A stretch of DNA of 13,565 bases from an uncultured Duganella sp. (GTDB lineage: Bacteria > Pseudomonadota > Gammaproteobacteria > Burkholderiales > Burkholderiaceae), in the NCBI GenBank assembly GCA_946482635.1, contig CAMLSG010000149.1:1-13565 (forward strand), in the 5' to 3' direction. Below the pieces are notes generated by a model. That model was not told the DNA's origin. It made no database searches and saw nothing but the letters and a program-made list of their open reading frames with translations. Shown in pieces: positions 5,799 to 13,399 of the stretch. Within the stretch, counting starts at the first letter, position 1; each line of letters opens with the position of its first letter. Made by a program: the position numbers and the translations under genes.

Positions 5799-7537
5799 AA
5801 CCGTACGACCCGCGCCGCGACTTCAGCGGCGATGCGCGCCTGCTCCAGATCGGCGCAATGGCTGCCTTTATCGGCATGCTGAGCACAGGCACCGCCTGGC
5901 TGTTGCTGAAGGCGATCTCGCTGTTCACCAACCTGTTCTTCTTCCAGTCGCTGTCCACCGCACCGCAATCGCCGGCCGCCCACGCGCTGGGCGCCTGGGT
6001 CATCGTGGTGCCTGTGATTGGTGCGCTGGTGATCGGGCTGATCGCGCGCTACGGCTCGGAGCAGATCCGCGGCCACGGCATTCCGGAGGCGATCGAAGCG
6101 ATCCTGTTCAAGCGCAGCGCGATGTCGCCCAAGGTGGCGGTGCTCAAGCCGCTGGCCTCCGCGATTGCCATCGGCAGCGGCGGGCCGTTCGGCGCCGAGG
6201 GGCCGATCATCATGACCGGCGGCGCGGTCGGTTCGCTGTTTGCCCAGCATTTCCATTTGAGCGATGCCGAGCGCAAGACCCTGCTGGTGGCGGGCGCCGT
6301 GGCCGGCATGACGGCAGTTTTCGGCACGCCGATCGCGGCGGTGCTGCTGGCGGTCGAACTGCTGCTGTTCGAGCTGCGCCCGCGCAGCCTGCTGCCGGTT
6401 GCCATTGCCTGCGCCGTGGCCGGCTTCCTGCGGCCGCTGCTGATGGAAGCGGGGCCGCTGTTCCCGCAGCAAAGCCCGGTGCTGCCGCCGGTGGCCCTGC
6501 TGTCCTGCGCTATCGCCGGGGTGCTGTGCGGCGGCATGGCGTGGCTGCTGTCGACCGCCCTGTACCGCGTGGAAGATGGCTTTCACAAGCTGCCGGTTCA
6601 CTGGATGTGGTGGCCGGCGCTGGGCGCCGTCGCCATCGGCATTGGCGGCTATTTCCAGCCGCGTGCGCTGGGCGTCGGTTATGACGTGATCGGCGACCTG
6701 CTGCAAAACCACCTGGCTGCAGGCGTGGTGGCGACGCTGCTGGTGGCCAAAGCGATCATGTGGCTGATCGCGCTGGGTTCGGGTACCTCCGGCGGCGTGC
6801 TGGCGCCTTTGCTGATGCTGGGCGCCGGCCTGGGCACCGTGCTGGCGCCCTATCTGCCGGGCGGCTCGCCGGCGGTCTGGCCGCTGGTATTCATGGCTGC
6901 CACCCTGGGCGGCATGATGCGGGCCCCCATCATGGCTACCGTGTTTGCTTATGAATTGACGCATGATGCGAATGCGCTGCTGCCGGTGCTGGCCGCCTCG
7001 GTAGTGGCGTACGGCTTCACCGTCATCACCATGCACCGTTCGATCCTGTCCGAAAAAATCGCCCGCCGCGGGCACCATATTTATCGCGAATACGGCATCG
7101 ATCCGCTGGAGCGGCACAGCGTGGAGGAGGTGATGACGGCGACGCCAATGTCGATCGATGCCGACGCGCGGGTTGCCGACGTGCTGGTTTCCCACTTCGG
7201 AGCGACGCAGCGCCATCGCGCATACCCGGTCACCAGCAAAGGAGCGGTGCTGGGCATGCTGGATCGTGCGACGCTGGAGCAAGCCAGCCACGCGATGCAC
7301 GTGCGCGACCTGTATGGCGTGAACGCGCCCATCGTGGCCCTGCGCGGCGAGACTTGCCGCACGGTGGCGGTGCGGCTGGCAGTGCATGGCCTGGAGCGGC
7401 TGCCGGTGGTGGCCGATGCCGCCAGCCGCCAGCTGGTTGGCGTGATCAGCCGCAGCGATATGATCAAGTCTTCGCTTTCACTCGACAACGAGGAGCACCG
7501 GCGGCACCGCTTCCGCCGCTTTACGCTTCGGCCCTGA
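5795..7537 (+). CDS. CLC-family chloride channel/transporter with C-terminal CBS pair
   Basis: A 580-aa inner-membrane anion channel or H+/anion exchanger. The CLC core covers about residues 15-425. Motif 1 is GHGIPE (93-98), with His where ClC-ec1 has the anion-coordinating Ser107. Motif 2 is GAEGP (133-137), with gating glutamate E135. Motif 3 is GSGTSGGVLAP (328-338). E193 in FELRP aligns with the proton glutamate E203 of ClC-ec1, which favours exchange over pure channel activity. The end of the core reads TMHRSIL, so His414 appears to replace the coordinating Tyr445. Two CBS domains follow, about 442-500 (VEEVMTATPMSIDADARVAD) and 507-563 (VVADAASRQLVGVISRSDMI). Such domains often bind adenine nucleotides and regulate gating. 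A basic tail closes the protein. The gene overlaps marR by four bases. No clear terminator follows. The family is certain; the transported anion is not. Confidence 0.94.
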   Translation: MKPYDPRRDFSGDARLLQIGAMAAFIGMLSTGTAWLLLKAISLFTNLFFFQSLSTAPQSPAAHALGAWVIVVPVIGALVIGLIARYGSEQIRGHGIPEAIEAILFKRSAMSPKVAVLKPLASAIAIGSGGPFGAEGPIIMTGGAVGSLFAQHFHLSDAERKTLLVAGAVAGMTAVFGTPIAAVLLAVELLLFELRPRSLLPVAIACAVAGFLRPLLMEAGPLFPQQSPVLPPVALLSCAIAGVLCGGMAWLLSTALYRVEDGFHKLPVHWMWWPALGAVAIGIGGYFQPRALGVGYDVIGDLLQNHLAAGVVATLLVAKAIMWLIALGSGTSGGVLAPLLMLGAGLGTVLAPYLPGGSPAVWPLVFMAATLGGMMRAPIMATVFAYELTHDANALLPVLAASVVAYGFTVITMHRSILSEKIARRGHHIYREYGIDPLERHSVEEVMTATPMSIDADARVADVLVSHFGATQRHRAYPVTSKGAVLGMLDRATLEQASHAMHVRDLYGVNAPIVALRGETCRTVAVRLAVHGLERLPVVADAASRQLVGVISRSDMIKSSLSLDNEEHRRHRFRRFTLRP

Positions 7538-7604
7538 GGGGGCCGCGCTCCGCTAGCTCAACAGTGCGAGCAAATTTCTGCAATGCTGGTATCGTTTGCG
7601 TTTT

Positions 7605-7610
7605 GATAAT
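7605..7610 (+). promoter_or_regulatory. Possible -10 element (GATAAT) before vgrG
   Basis: The 93-bp gap between the CLC stop and the vgrG ATG turns AT-rich near its 3' end. GATAAT at 7605-7610 matches five of six -10 positions, but no good -35 is seen at normal spacing. It is the only candidate promoter for the vgrG cassette in this window. Confidence 0.28.
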
Positions 7611-7630
7611 TATTGCTGCGCAGACATTCG

Positions 7631-10477
7631 ATGCGGAACGATCTCCTCACCCAGGTTTACGCCGGGCTGGCACAGTTCTCCAGTGCCAGCCGTTTGTATG
7701 AACTCAAGCTGGAAACGGAAGGGGAGTACGGTTCCGGCGGCTTGCTGGTAGAAGCCTTCCTGGCAGACGATGCCTTGCAGGAGGTCGGCGCCCGCGAGGT
7801 GATCGTGTTGTCCACCAGTGCCGGGATTTCGCTGCAATCGCTGCTCGGCCAGCGCGCCGCCGTCCAGGCCAGCCTGGCCGACGGCAGCCGCACCAGCTTC
7901 CACGGCTACATCAGCGGCGCCGCCATGCTGGGCAGCGAAGGCGGCCTGGCGCGCTACCGGCTGCGCCTTACCCCTTGGCTCTGGCTGGCGACCCAGCGCC
8001 GCAACAGCCGGGTATGGCAGGACAAGAGCGTGGCCGACATCGTCGATGCCGTCTTCTCCGGCTATTCCCCGCACGCCAAATGGCAGTGGAGCGATGACGC
8101 GCACTCCGCCATGCAGGCCATCCCGCCCCGCAGCTACTGCTGCCAGTACCGCGAATCCGATTACGATTTCGTGCGCCGCCTGTTGACGGAAGAAGGCATC
8201 GGCTGGCGCTTCGAAGATGGCGAAGAAGAGCAAACCATGGTGCTGTTCTCGGACAGTGCGCTCAAGGAAGCCATGCCGGAAGACGCCAGCAGTGCCGCAG
8301 GCGGCGGCCTGCGCTACCACGCAGCCCGCGCCGGCGAGCAACAGGACAGCATCCAGTCGCTGCGCACCGCGCGCAGCTTGATCAGCGGCGCAGTGGCTGT
8401 CGCCAGCTACGACTACAAAGCCAAGAAAGCGGTCAGCAAGACCGTGCCAACCCGGCTGCACAATTTCGGCAAGCATGCCCAGTTACCCGAGAGCTTCGAT
8501 TATCCCGGCCAGTACTTTTACGCCGACGGCGGCGAGGCCGAGCGCTATGCCACGCTGCATATGCAGGCGCTCGAGGCGCAGAGCCAGCTGTGGCAGGCCC
8601 GCTCCACGGTGCGCACATTGCGCGCCGGATCCCGCTTCACCCTCACGCAAGGCCCACTGGACACGACGGCCGGCGGCGAGCATTTTGTGGTGCTGCGCGT
8701 CGTCAGCGTAGGCATCAATAACCTGCCGGTGGCCGTCAAGCAGGGGCTGGCCGAATTGTTTGGCCCGATCCCGGAACTGCTGGAAGACCTGGGCGCGCCG
8801 CTGGCCGGCCTGGCGGAGGACTTCAGCGCCACGCTGGCGCAGGCGGCCAGCAGCGGTTACGCCAATGGTTTCACAGCGCTGGACGCGGCTTTGCCATGGC
8901 GGCCCCTGCATGCCGGCAGCGAGGGGCGCCAGCATGCCAAGCCGACGGCAATGGGCTCCCAGAGCGCCATTGTGGTGGGCGCCGACGGCAATGACCGCCC
9001 GAACGGCGCGGACGAAATTTACTGCGACAGCCTGGGGCGGGTACGCATCCGCTTCCATTGGCAGGACGAAGCCGATGCCACGTGCTGGGTGCGCGTCGCC
9101 CAGCGCCTGGCCGGCGGCGGCATGGGCAGCCAATTCCTGCCGCGTATCGGCCAGGAAGTGCTGGTGCAGTTCCTGGAAAACGATATCGACCGTCCACTGA
9201 TTGTCGGCGCCTTGTACAACGGCCAGGGCGAAGGCGGCGTCCCGCACACGCCGGGCGGCGCAACGCGCGAGGCGGCGGCAGACGCATTCGGCCAGGCGCA
9301 TGACCATGCCGTCTCCGGCCAGGGCAACCTGGCGGGCGGCCATAGTCCTGCATGGCATGGCGCGGCGGGCGGCAGTCCCGGCCACCGCAATGCGGCAGCC
9401 CAGTGGGGCGTGCGCAGCAAGGAATTCGGCGGCGAGGGCCATAACCAGCTGCTGTTCGACGACACCGACAACCAGGGCCGCATCCAGATGCGCACCACGC
9501 TGGCAGCGACTGAACTGAACCTGGGGCACCTGGTGCACAGCGCCGACAATTTCCGTGGCAGCCTGCGCGGCCAGGGGGCGGAATTGCGCAGCGATGCCTA
9601 TGGTGCAGTGCGGGCCGGGGCGGGCCTCCTGGTGACCAGCTACCGGATCCAGCACAGCGCAAGCCAGCGCGAACCGGCGGGCGACAACACGGCCGGCATC
9701 GCGATGCTCAAGCAGGCCGTCAAGCTGGCGGAAACTTTCAGCGATGCGGCGGTCAAGCACCAGACTGTCGGCATGGCCGCGCACCTGGGCGCCCGCAAGC
9801 CCAAAGCCAGCCTGCTGGATGCCAGGGAAGCGCCGCTGCAGGCTTTGCTGACGTCCGTCTCCGGCATGGTCGGCGACCGTCACCTCGATGGTGCTTTCAA
9901 AGATGCCGGCAAGCGCAAGACTGCCCAGGGCGCCGGCCAGTTGCCGCATGTGAGCAATCCGCTGGTGGCAATTTCGGCCAAGGATGGCCTGGCAATGACC
10001 GCAGCCAGGGATATGCAGGTGGCGGCAGGCGAGGTGGCTGTTGTCGCCAGCGGACAGGATAGCCAGTTTGCGACCGGCGGCCAGCTTCGCGTGCACAGCG
10101 GGCAGGCGCTGGGCGTCCTGGGCGGCGCTGTCAAGCCTGGCGAGCAGGATGTCGGCGTGCAGCTTATTGCGGCGCGCGACCCGATCGATGTCCAGGCCCA
10201 GGCCGGCACGCTGGGCGTGCAGGCGCTCGGCATGGTCGACGTGAAGAGCTCGAACGCGCACGTCGATTTTGCGTCGGCCAAGAAACTCAGCTTGTCCACC
10301 GCAGGCGGCGCCAATATCACTATCGACGGCGGCAATATCACCATCCAGTGCCCAGGCAAGATTACGGTCAACGCCGGCAAGAAGACCTTTACCGGACCGG
10401 CCCGCAGCAATTACGCGATGCCTTCCTTGCCCCGCTCGGAAATGAAGATCAAGAAGAAGTACGCCTTTTCGTCTTAA
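7631..10477 (+). CDS. vgrG: Type VI secretion tip protein VgrG with C-terminal extension (DUF2345)
   Basis: A 948-aa VgrG, the trimeric spike on the T6SS Hcp tube that punctures target cells and carries effectors. A gp27-like base covers about residues 1-365 (start RNDLLTQVYAGLAQFSSASR; CCQYRESDYDFVRRLLTEEG at 170-189). A helical insert follows at about 366-410. The gp5-like OB fold runs from about 470 (GRVRIRFHWQ) through FLPRIGQEVLVQFLEND to GALYNGQGEGGVPHT. After a Gly/His-rich linker (about 531-590), a Vgr-type segment begins (KEFGGEGHNQLLFDDTDNQG). A DUF2345-like repetitive beta region occupies about 772-920. This is longer than a minimal VgrG, so it is an 'evolved' type; the extension probably docks the cargo. 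ATG 7631 is preferred over TTG 7613 because homologues begin at this point; no clear Shine-Dalgarno is present. The effector gene starts 15 bases after the stop, in the same frame. No T6SS baseplate or sheath genes are visible, so this is an orphan vgrG island. Confidence 0.95.
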   Translation: MRNDLLTQVYAGLAQFSSASRLYELKLETEGEYGSGGLLVEAFLADDALQEVGAREVIVLSTSAGISLQSLLGQRAAVQASLADGSRTSFHGYISGAAMLGSEGGLARYRLRLTPWLWLATQRRNSRVWQDKSVADIVDAVFSGYSPHAKWQWSDDAHSAMQAIPPRSYCCQYRESDYDFVRRLLTEEGIGWRFEDGEEEQTMVLFSDSALKEAMPEDASSAAGGGLRYHAARAGEQQDSIQSLRTARSLISGAVAVASYDYKAKKAVSKTVPTRLHNFGKHAQLPESFDYPGQYFYADGGEAERYATLHMQALEAQSQLWQARSTVRTLRAGSRFTLTQGPLDTTAGGEHFVVLRVVSVGINNLPVAVKQGLAELFGPIPELLEDLGAPLAGLAEDFSATLAQAASSGYANGFTALDAALPWRPLHAGSEGRQHAKPTAMGSQSAIVVGADGNDRPNGADEIYCDSLGRVRIRFHWQDEADATCWVRVAQRLAGGGMGSQFLPRIGQEVLVQFLENDIDRPLIVGALYNGQGEGGVPHTPGGATREAAADAFGQAHDHAVSGQGNLAGGHSPAWHGAAGGSPGHRNAAAQWGVRSKEFGGEGHNQLLFDDTDNQGRIQMRTTLAATELNLGHLVHSADNFRGSLRGQGAELRSDAYGAVRAGAGLLVTSYRIQHSASQREPAGDNTAGIAMLKQAVKLAETFSDAAVKHQTVGMAAHLGARKPKASLLDAREAPLQALLTSVSGMVGDRHLDGAFKDAGKRKTAQGAGQLPHVSNPLVAISAKDGLAMTAARDMQVAAGEVAVVASGQDSQFATGGQLRVHSGQALGVLGGAVKPGEQDVGVQLIAARDPIDVQAQAGTLGVQALGMVDVKSSNAHVDFASAKKLSLSTAGGANITIDGGNITIQCPGKITVNAGKKTFTGPARSNYAMPSLPRSEMKIKKKYAFSS

Positions 10478-10492
10478 ACAGCCTGGTTCCAG

Positions 10493-12844
10493 ATGATTAT
10501 CAGTCCACCATTCCTGCCCACGCGCGCCAATAATGCGGACGATGCCACCTATGTGGCTGCCGCGATGCCGGCGTCGACCGTCAACTGTCCGGCAAGCAGC
10601 GTTCCCGAAGGGAGTTTCCCCGTCAGCCTGAACCTGGGCTGGCACGGCGGCGTCCACCTGCACGCGCCAGCCCAGGCAGGTACCGCCTTGCCGGTGTGCG
10701 CGATTGCCGACGGCGAGATCGTTTACGCCCGCAGGCCGACCAGGCCAGTCACCGAAGCAACGCATCCGCTGAATTACAACCCTTATGGCGAGACGCCGGC
10801 GTGGACCGACGACGGCATGGTGATCGTACGGCACGTGACCGAGATTGGCGCCGGTGCGAATGCCGAGGAAATCACTTTCTATTCGGTGTTTGCGCATTTG
10901 TCCGAATTGCGCGGCAATGCCCTGACGGTTGCCGGCGGCAGTGCCACCGCCGCGCAGCGGCGCATCTTCCGCAAGGATGAAATCGGGCTGGCAGGTCGCA
11001 TCTATAACGCAACCGATCACATTCATATGGAGATCGTGTGCGACGATGCCAACCTCAATAGACTGGTCGGGCGCCGCACCGGTGCGCTGCCGCGGACTGC
11101 CGATGGCCGCGCCGATGCCGTGTACGGCGAGGTGTATTTCCACGTACCCGCCGGAGCGGCTTTGTACGGTGGCAACCAGCCGGCAGGCCATACCCTTACA
11201 CCTGCAGGCGCGGCCATCGAAACGACGACGACGGACCTGATCATCGGCATGCGCTATGCCAGCGGCGATGGTGCGGCGGCACAACGCGGCAGCGCATGGA
11301 TGACGACCTACCAACCGGACGGCACGCGTATTGGCGCGCCCCTGGAAGATGCGGATGCCGACTACGATATGTATACGCGGGCAACAGACATCAGCGAACA
11401 CTATGTGGGCGGACGTCCTTCGCCAAGTGCCATTTACGAGATGCTGCGCTTTGGCCGGTTGCTGGATGGCTCTGCCGAAACGCTGACGCCCGCGAACTGT
11501 CCTCACTGGCGCCGGGTGCAGGGCAACCAGCAAACCGGCTGGATCAACCTGGCGGCGCCCGGGATCAGGAAATTCAGCGATGCCGATTTCCCTGACTGGA
11601 AGGGCTGGCGCCTGATTGACGATGACACCGACGACGACAGCCGCGCGGAATCGGCCATGCTGCGTGCCCTGATCGAGGATGCCAGCAACGCCGACGGCCA
11701 ATTGACGCGCGAAGAACTGGTCGCGCGCATGAATATCCAGGCTGTGCGCGACGCGCTGGCAAAATGTATCTGCAAATTCCCCAGCGAATGGAATCGCGAC
11801 AGCATCGATGCGCGCTGGGGCTGGCTGCAGTCGGACCCTGAGTATGGCCTGGATGCGGAATCCTGGGCGAGCCTGCGCAGCCATATTTCAGCCTTGACGG
11901 TGCCGGCCGGCCAATTGCCCGCGCCACTGGTTGCGGCGCATTGGCATTTCCACCCGCAGCAGTTCATCACGCATTTCCGCAAATGCCAATGGCTCAGCGC
12001 GCGCGAATTCCGGCAACTGGTGCCGCGTCATGCCATGCGGCGCCACCAGGGGGCGTATTTGTGGGAGGAGGTCCTCACCAACCTGACCGGCGCCACTTCG
12101 GTGGCAGTCACCCAGCGGGTAGGGCTGAACCGGACCGCCCGCAAATTTGGCATCAATTCGCCGCTGCGGCTGGCTTCATTCCTGGGCAACGGGATCCAGG
12201 AAACCCAATGGCTGGGGCGCCTGTCCGAAGGCGGCGGTTCCGGATACTGGTATGCCCCCTGGTATGGCCGTGGCTTCTTGCAGCTGACCCACTCCAGCAA
12301 CTATCTCGACTATTGGAGCTTCCGCGGCAGGCAGGTGCCGGCGGCGTTGAGTCAAGCCCTGCGCGCTGCGCTCACCGTCCAAATGAACCTGCCGGCAGCA
12401 CAGCGCAGCAACGCGACCCTGGCCGACGCGCATTTCCCGCAATTGACGCCGCAAATTCTTGGTTGGCGCGAGGAAGTGCGCGGGGTCGCCATGGCCGGTT
12501 CGACAGATTCAGGATACGCGCCGTCCGATAGCGCAGGCTTTTACTGGGCCAAGTTACGAATGGCATCGTATGCCGATGCCGACCACGTGCTGGAGCGGCG
12601 CGCCATCACCGCAGGCGGGGCGACCCGCGTGTATTACCGTAGCCCCAGCTTCTGGCGTGCATCGGCAGCGGTCAACCTGCCAAGCCGCATCAACGACCTG
12701 TATGCGGCGGCACTGAATGGCTATGATGCGCGCTGTGTTGCCTATGCTTATTCGTTGGCTGTGTTGTCGGAAGTACGCTTCCCGAATGCTGCAGGGGCAG
12801 CCGCTTTAGTCTTCCCAGAAGGTTATGAGTACAGGAGAAATTGA
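10493..12844 (+). CDS. Putative T6SS peptidoglycan-hydrolase effector (M23-like plus GH19/lysozyme-like domains)
   Basis: A 783-aa protein, probably VgrG cargo that cuts the peptidoglycan of rival cells. The N-terminal part (about 40-182) looks like an M23/LytM endopeptidase: WHGGVHLHAP (H51, H55), FAHLSEL (H135) and DHIHME (H176, H178) match the HxxxD, catalytic His and HxH positions, except that the usual Asp is His55. The middle (about 250-385) has SH3-like strands (RRVQGNQQTGWINL). An acidic EF-hand-like loop, ASNADGQLTREE, sits at 397-408 but lacks Asp at position 1. The C-terminal part (about 535-700) resembles GH19 chitinase/lysozyme folds: ASFLGNGIQETQW with candidate catalytic E570 (and E579), then YGRGFLQLTHSSNY at 591-604. 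No signal peptide is present, as expected for T6SS cargo. No Shine-Dalgarno is visible, so translation may be coupled to vgrG. The next gene starts directly after its TGA. Cell-wall activity is inferred from motifs only. Confidence 0.8.
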   Translation: MIISPPFLPTRANNADDATYVAAAMPASTVNCPASSVPEGSFPVSLNLGWHGGVHLHAPAQAGTALPVCAIADGEIVYARRPTRPVTEATHPLNYNPYGETPAWTDDGMVIVRHVTEIGAGANAEEITFYSVFAHLSELRGNALTVAGGSATAAQRRIFRKDEIGLAGRIYNATDHIHMEIVCDDANLNRLVGRRTGALPRTADGRADAVYGEVYFHVPAGAALYGGNQPAGHTLTPAGAAIETTTTDLIIGMRYASGDGAAAQRGSAWMTTYQPDGTRIGAPLEDADADYDMYTRATDISEHYVGGRPSPSAIYEMLRFGRLLDGSAETLTPANCPHWRRVQGNQQTGWINLAAPGIRKFSDADFPDWKGWRLIDDDTDDDSRAESAMLRALIEDASNADGQLTREELVARMNIQAVRDALAKCICKFPSEWNRDSIDARWGWLQSDPEYGLDAESWASLRSHISALTVPAGQLPAPLVAAHWHFHPQQFITHFRKCQWLSAREFRQLVPRHAMRRHQGAYLWEEVLTNLTGATSVAVTQRVGLNRTARKFGINSPLRLASFLGNGIQETQWLGRLSEGGGSGYWYAPWYGRGFLQLTHSSNYLDYWSFRGRQVPAALSQALRAALTVQMNLPAAQRSNATLADAHFPQLTPQILGWREEVRGVAMAGSTDSGYAPSDSAGFYWAKLRMASYADADHVLERRAITAGGATRVYYRSPSFWRASAAVNLPSRINDLYAAALNGYDARCVAYAYSLAVLSEVRFPNAAGAAALVFPEGYEYRRN

Positions 12845-12847
12845 ATG
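12811..12847 (+). repeat. Repeat copy 1: effector 3' end, ribosome binding site and immunity start
   Basis: This stretch encodes the effector tail FPEGYEYRRN-stop and contains AGGAG (12833-12837), 7 bases before the ATG at 12845. A diverged copy lies at 13360-13399, after the immunity gene. The two match at 28 of 34 positions up to the TGA by direct comparison, including GAGTACAGGAG. Both encode PEG-x-EYRR-x-stop in the same relation to the next ATG. Confidence 0.85.
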
Positions 12848-13348
12848 ATGTGCAGATCGTATTTGTTGGGCTTGTTATTGCTGTGTGGTTGCGCCGGAGC
12901 GGCGCCAGCACCTGAATCCTCCACGATGCAGGAAGTAACGGTGCCAAACGTGCAACCAGGAGAAGCTGCCTGCGCCGTCAAGCTGCCCCAGGCGAAGTTT
13001 GCCTGCAGCGCCAATGGTTGCAGCATGCCGCCACCGCCCAAAAGCACACTGAAATCAATCGAGCTGACATTCAGTTGCATACCCAAGTCGTCGCCCACTG
13101 AATTTGACAAACCAGTGGAAGACATGAAGGTGCTGTCGCTGCGCGCCCGAAACGTCCAGGGCAATCTGGGCCTGATCGACGAGATCGACGGCGCACCGGA
13201 AGAGCTGATGCGGGAGCTGAGCTTTTGCCTTTACGGAAAAACAGCCCATTTTTGCGGCGCCGCCAAAATCCTGCGTTTGAAGGATGGCGCCAAAGCGGAC
13301 CCCACCAAAAAAATCAAGGCATTCATCGAAGCCATAGAGTTTCAGTAA
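12845..13348 (+). CDS. Putative periplasmic immunity protein, cysteine-rich and possibly a lipoprotein
   Basis: A 167-aa secreted protein not matched to a known family. Its position, with ATG directly after the effector TGA and a good AGGAG site 7 bases upstream, is that of a T6SS immunity gene. Effectors attacking the cell wall need a periplasmic antidote, and this protein has an export signal: a hydrophobic core (about 6-15) ending in LCGC. C16 is a possible lipidation site; cleavage near AGA-APA is the alternative. The mature part has six cysteines (C43, C54, C59, C78, C128, C137), suggesting disulfides. A proline run PPPP sits at 62-65, and a helical end KKIKAFIEAIEFQ closes the protein. 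Base composition is more A/T-rich than in the effector. A second ATG follows at 12848. A decayed relative with the same CAGA-x-P-x-P layout follows at 13397. The immunity role is inferred from context alone. Confidence 0.72.
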   Translation: MMCRSYLLGLLLLCGCAGAAPAPESSTMQEVTVPNVQPGEAACAVKLPQAKFACSANGCSMPPPPKSTLKSIELTFSCIPKSSPTEFDKPVEDMKVLSLRARNVQGNLGLIDEIDGAPEELMRELSFCLYGKTAHFCGAAKILRLKDGAKADPTKKIKAFIEAIEFQ

Positions 13349-13359
13349 CTCAGCTTTGC

Positions 13360-13399
13360 CTTGCCAGAAGGTAAGGAGTACAGGAGGTCTTGAAGAATG
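13360..13399 (+). repeat. Repeat copy 2: leftover effector C-terminus and ribosome binding site
   Basis: Eleven codons downstream of the immunity stop, in the frame that would continue the effector, read LPEGKEYRRS-stop (13361-13393). This is nearly the effector's own tail, FPEGYEYRRN-stop. The same bases hold a strong AGGAGG (13382-13387) 9 bases before ATG 13397. The upstream GCTTT also recurs, with a small indel. The copy has no start codon of its own and is best read as a remnant of a former effector gene end. Confidence 0.8.

Noticed and set aside
5786..7387. 533-codon minus-strand frame opposite the CLC gene
   Set aside because: Composition is typical of antisense translation; all CLC and CBS motifs are on the plus strand.
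7529..7545. Hairpin CGGCCC...GGGCCG at the CLC stop codon
   Set aside because: A 6-bp GC stem with a 5-nt loop but no following T tract; it overlaps the stop codon and is likely incidental to GC-rich coding sequence.
7613..7630. TTG start adding six residues to VgrG
   Set aside because: ATG 7631 begins at the usual VgrG N-terminus, and there is no ribosome binding site favouring the TTG.
8483..11884. 1133-codon open frame on the minus strand opposite vgrG and the effector
   Set aside because: It is a frame shadow produced by high-GC codon bias of the real plus-strand genes. Its product is His/Arg/Gln-rich with no domain logic, and it crosses two well-supported genes.
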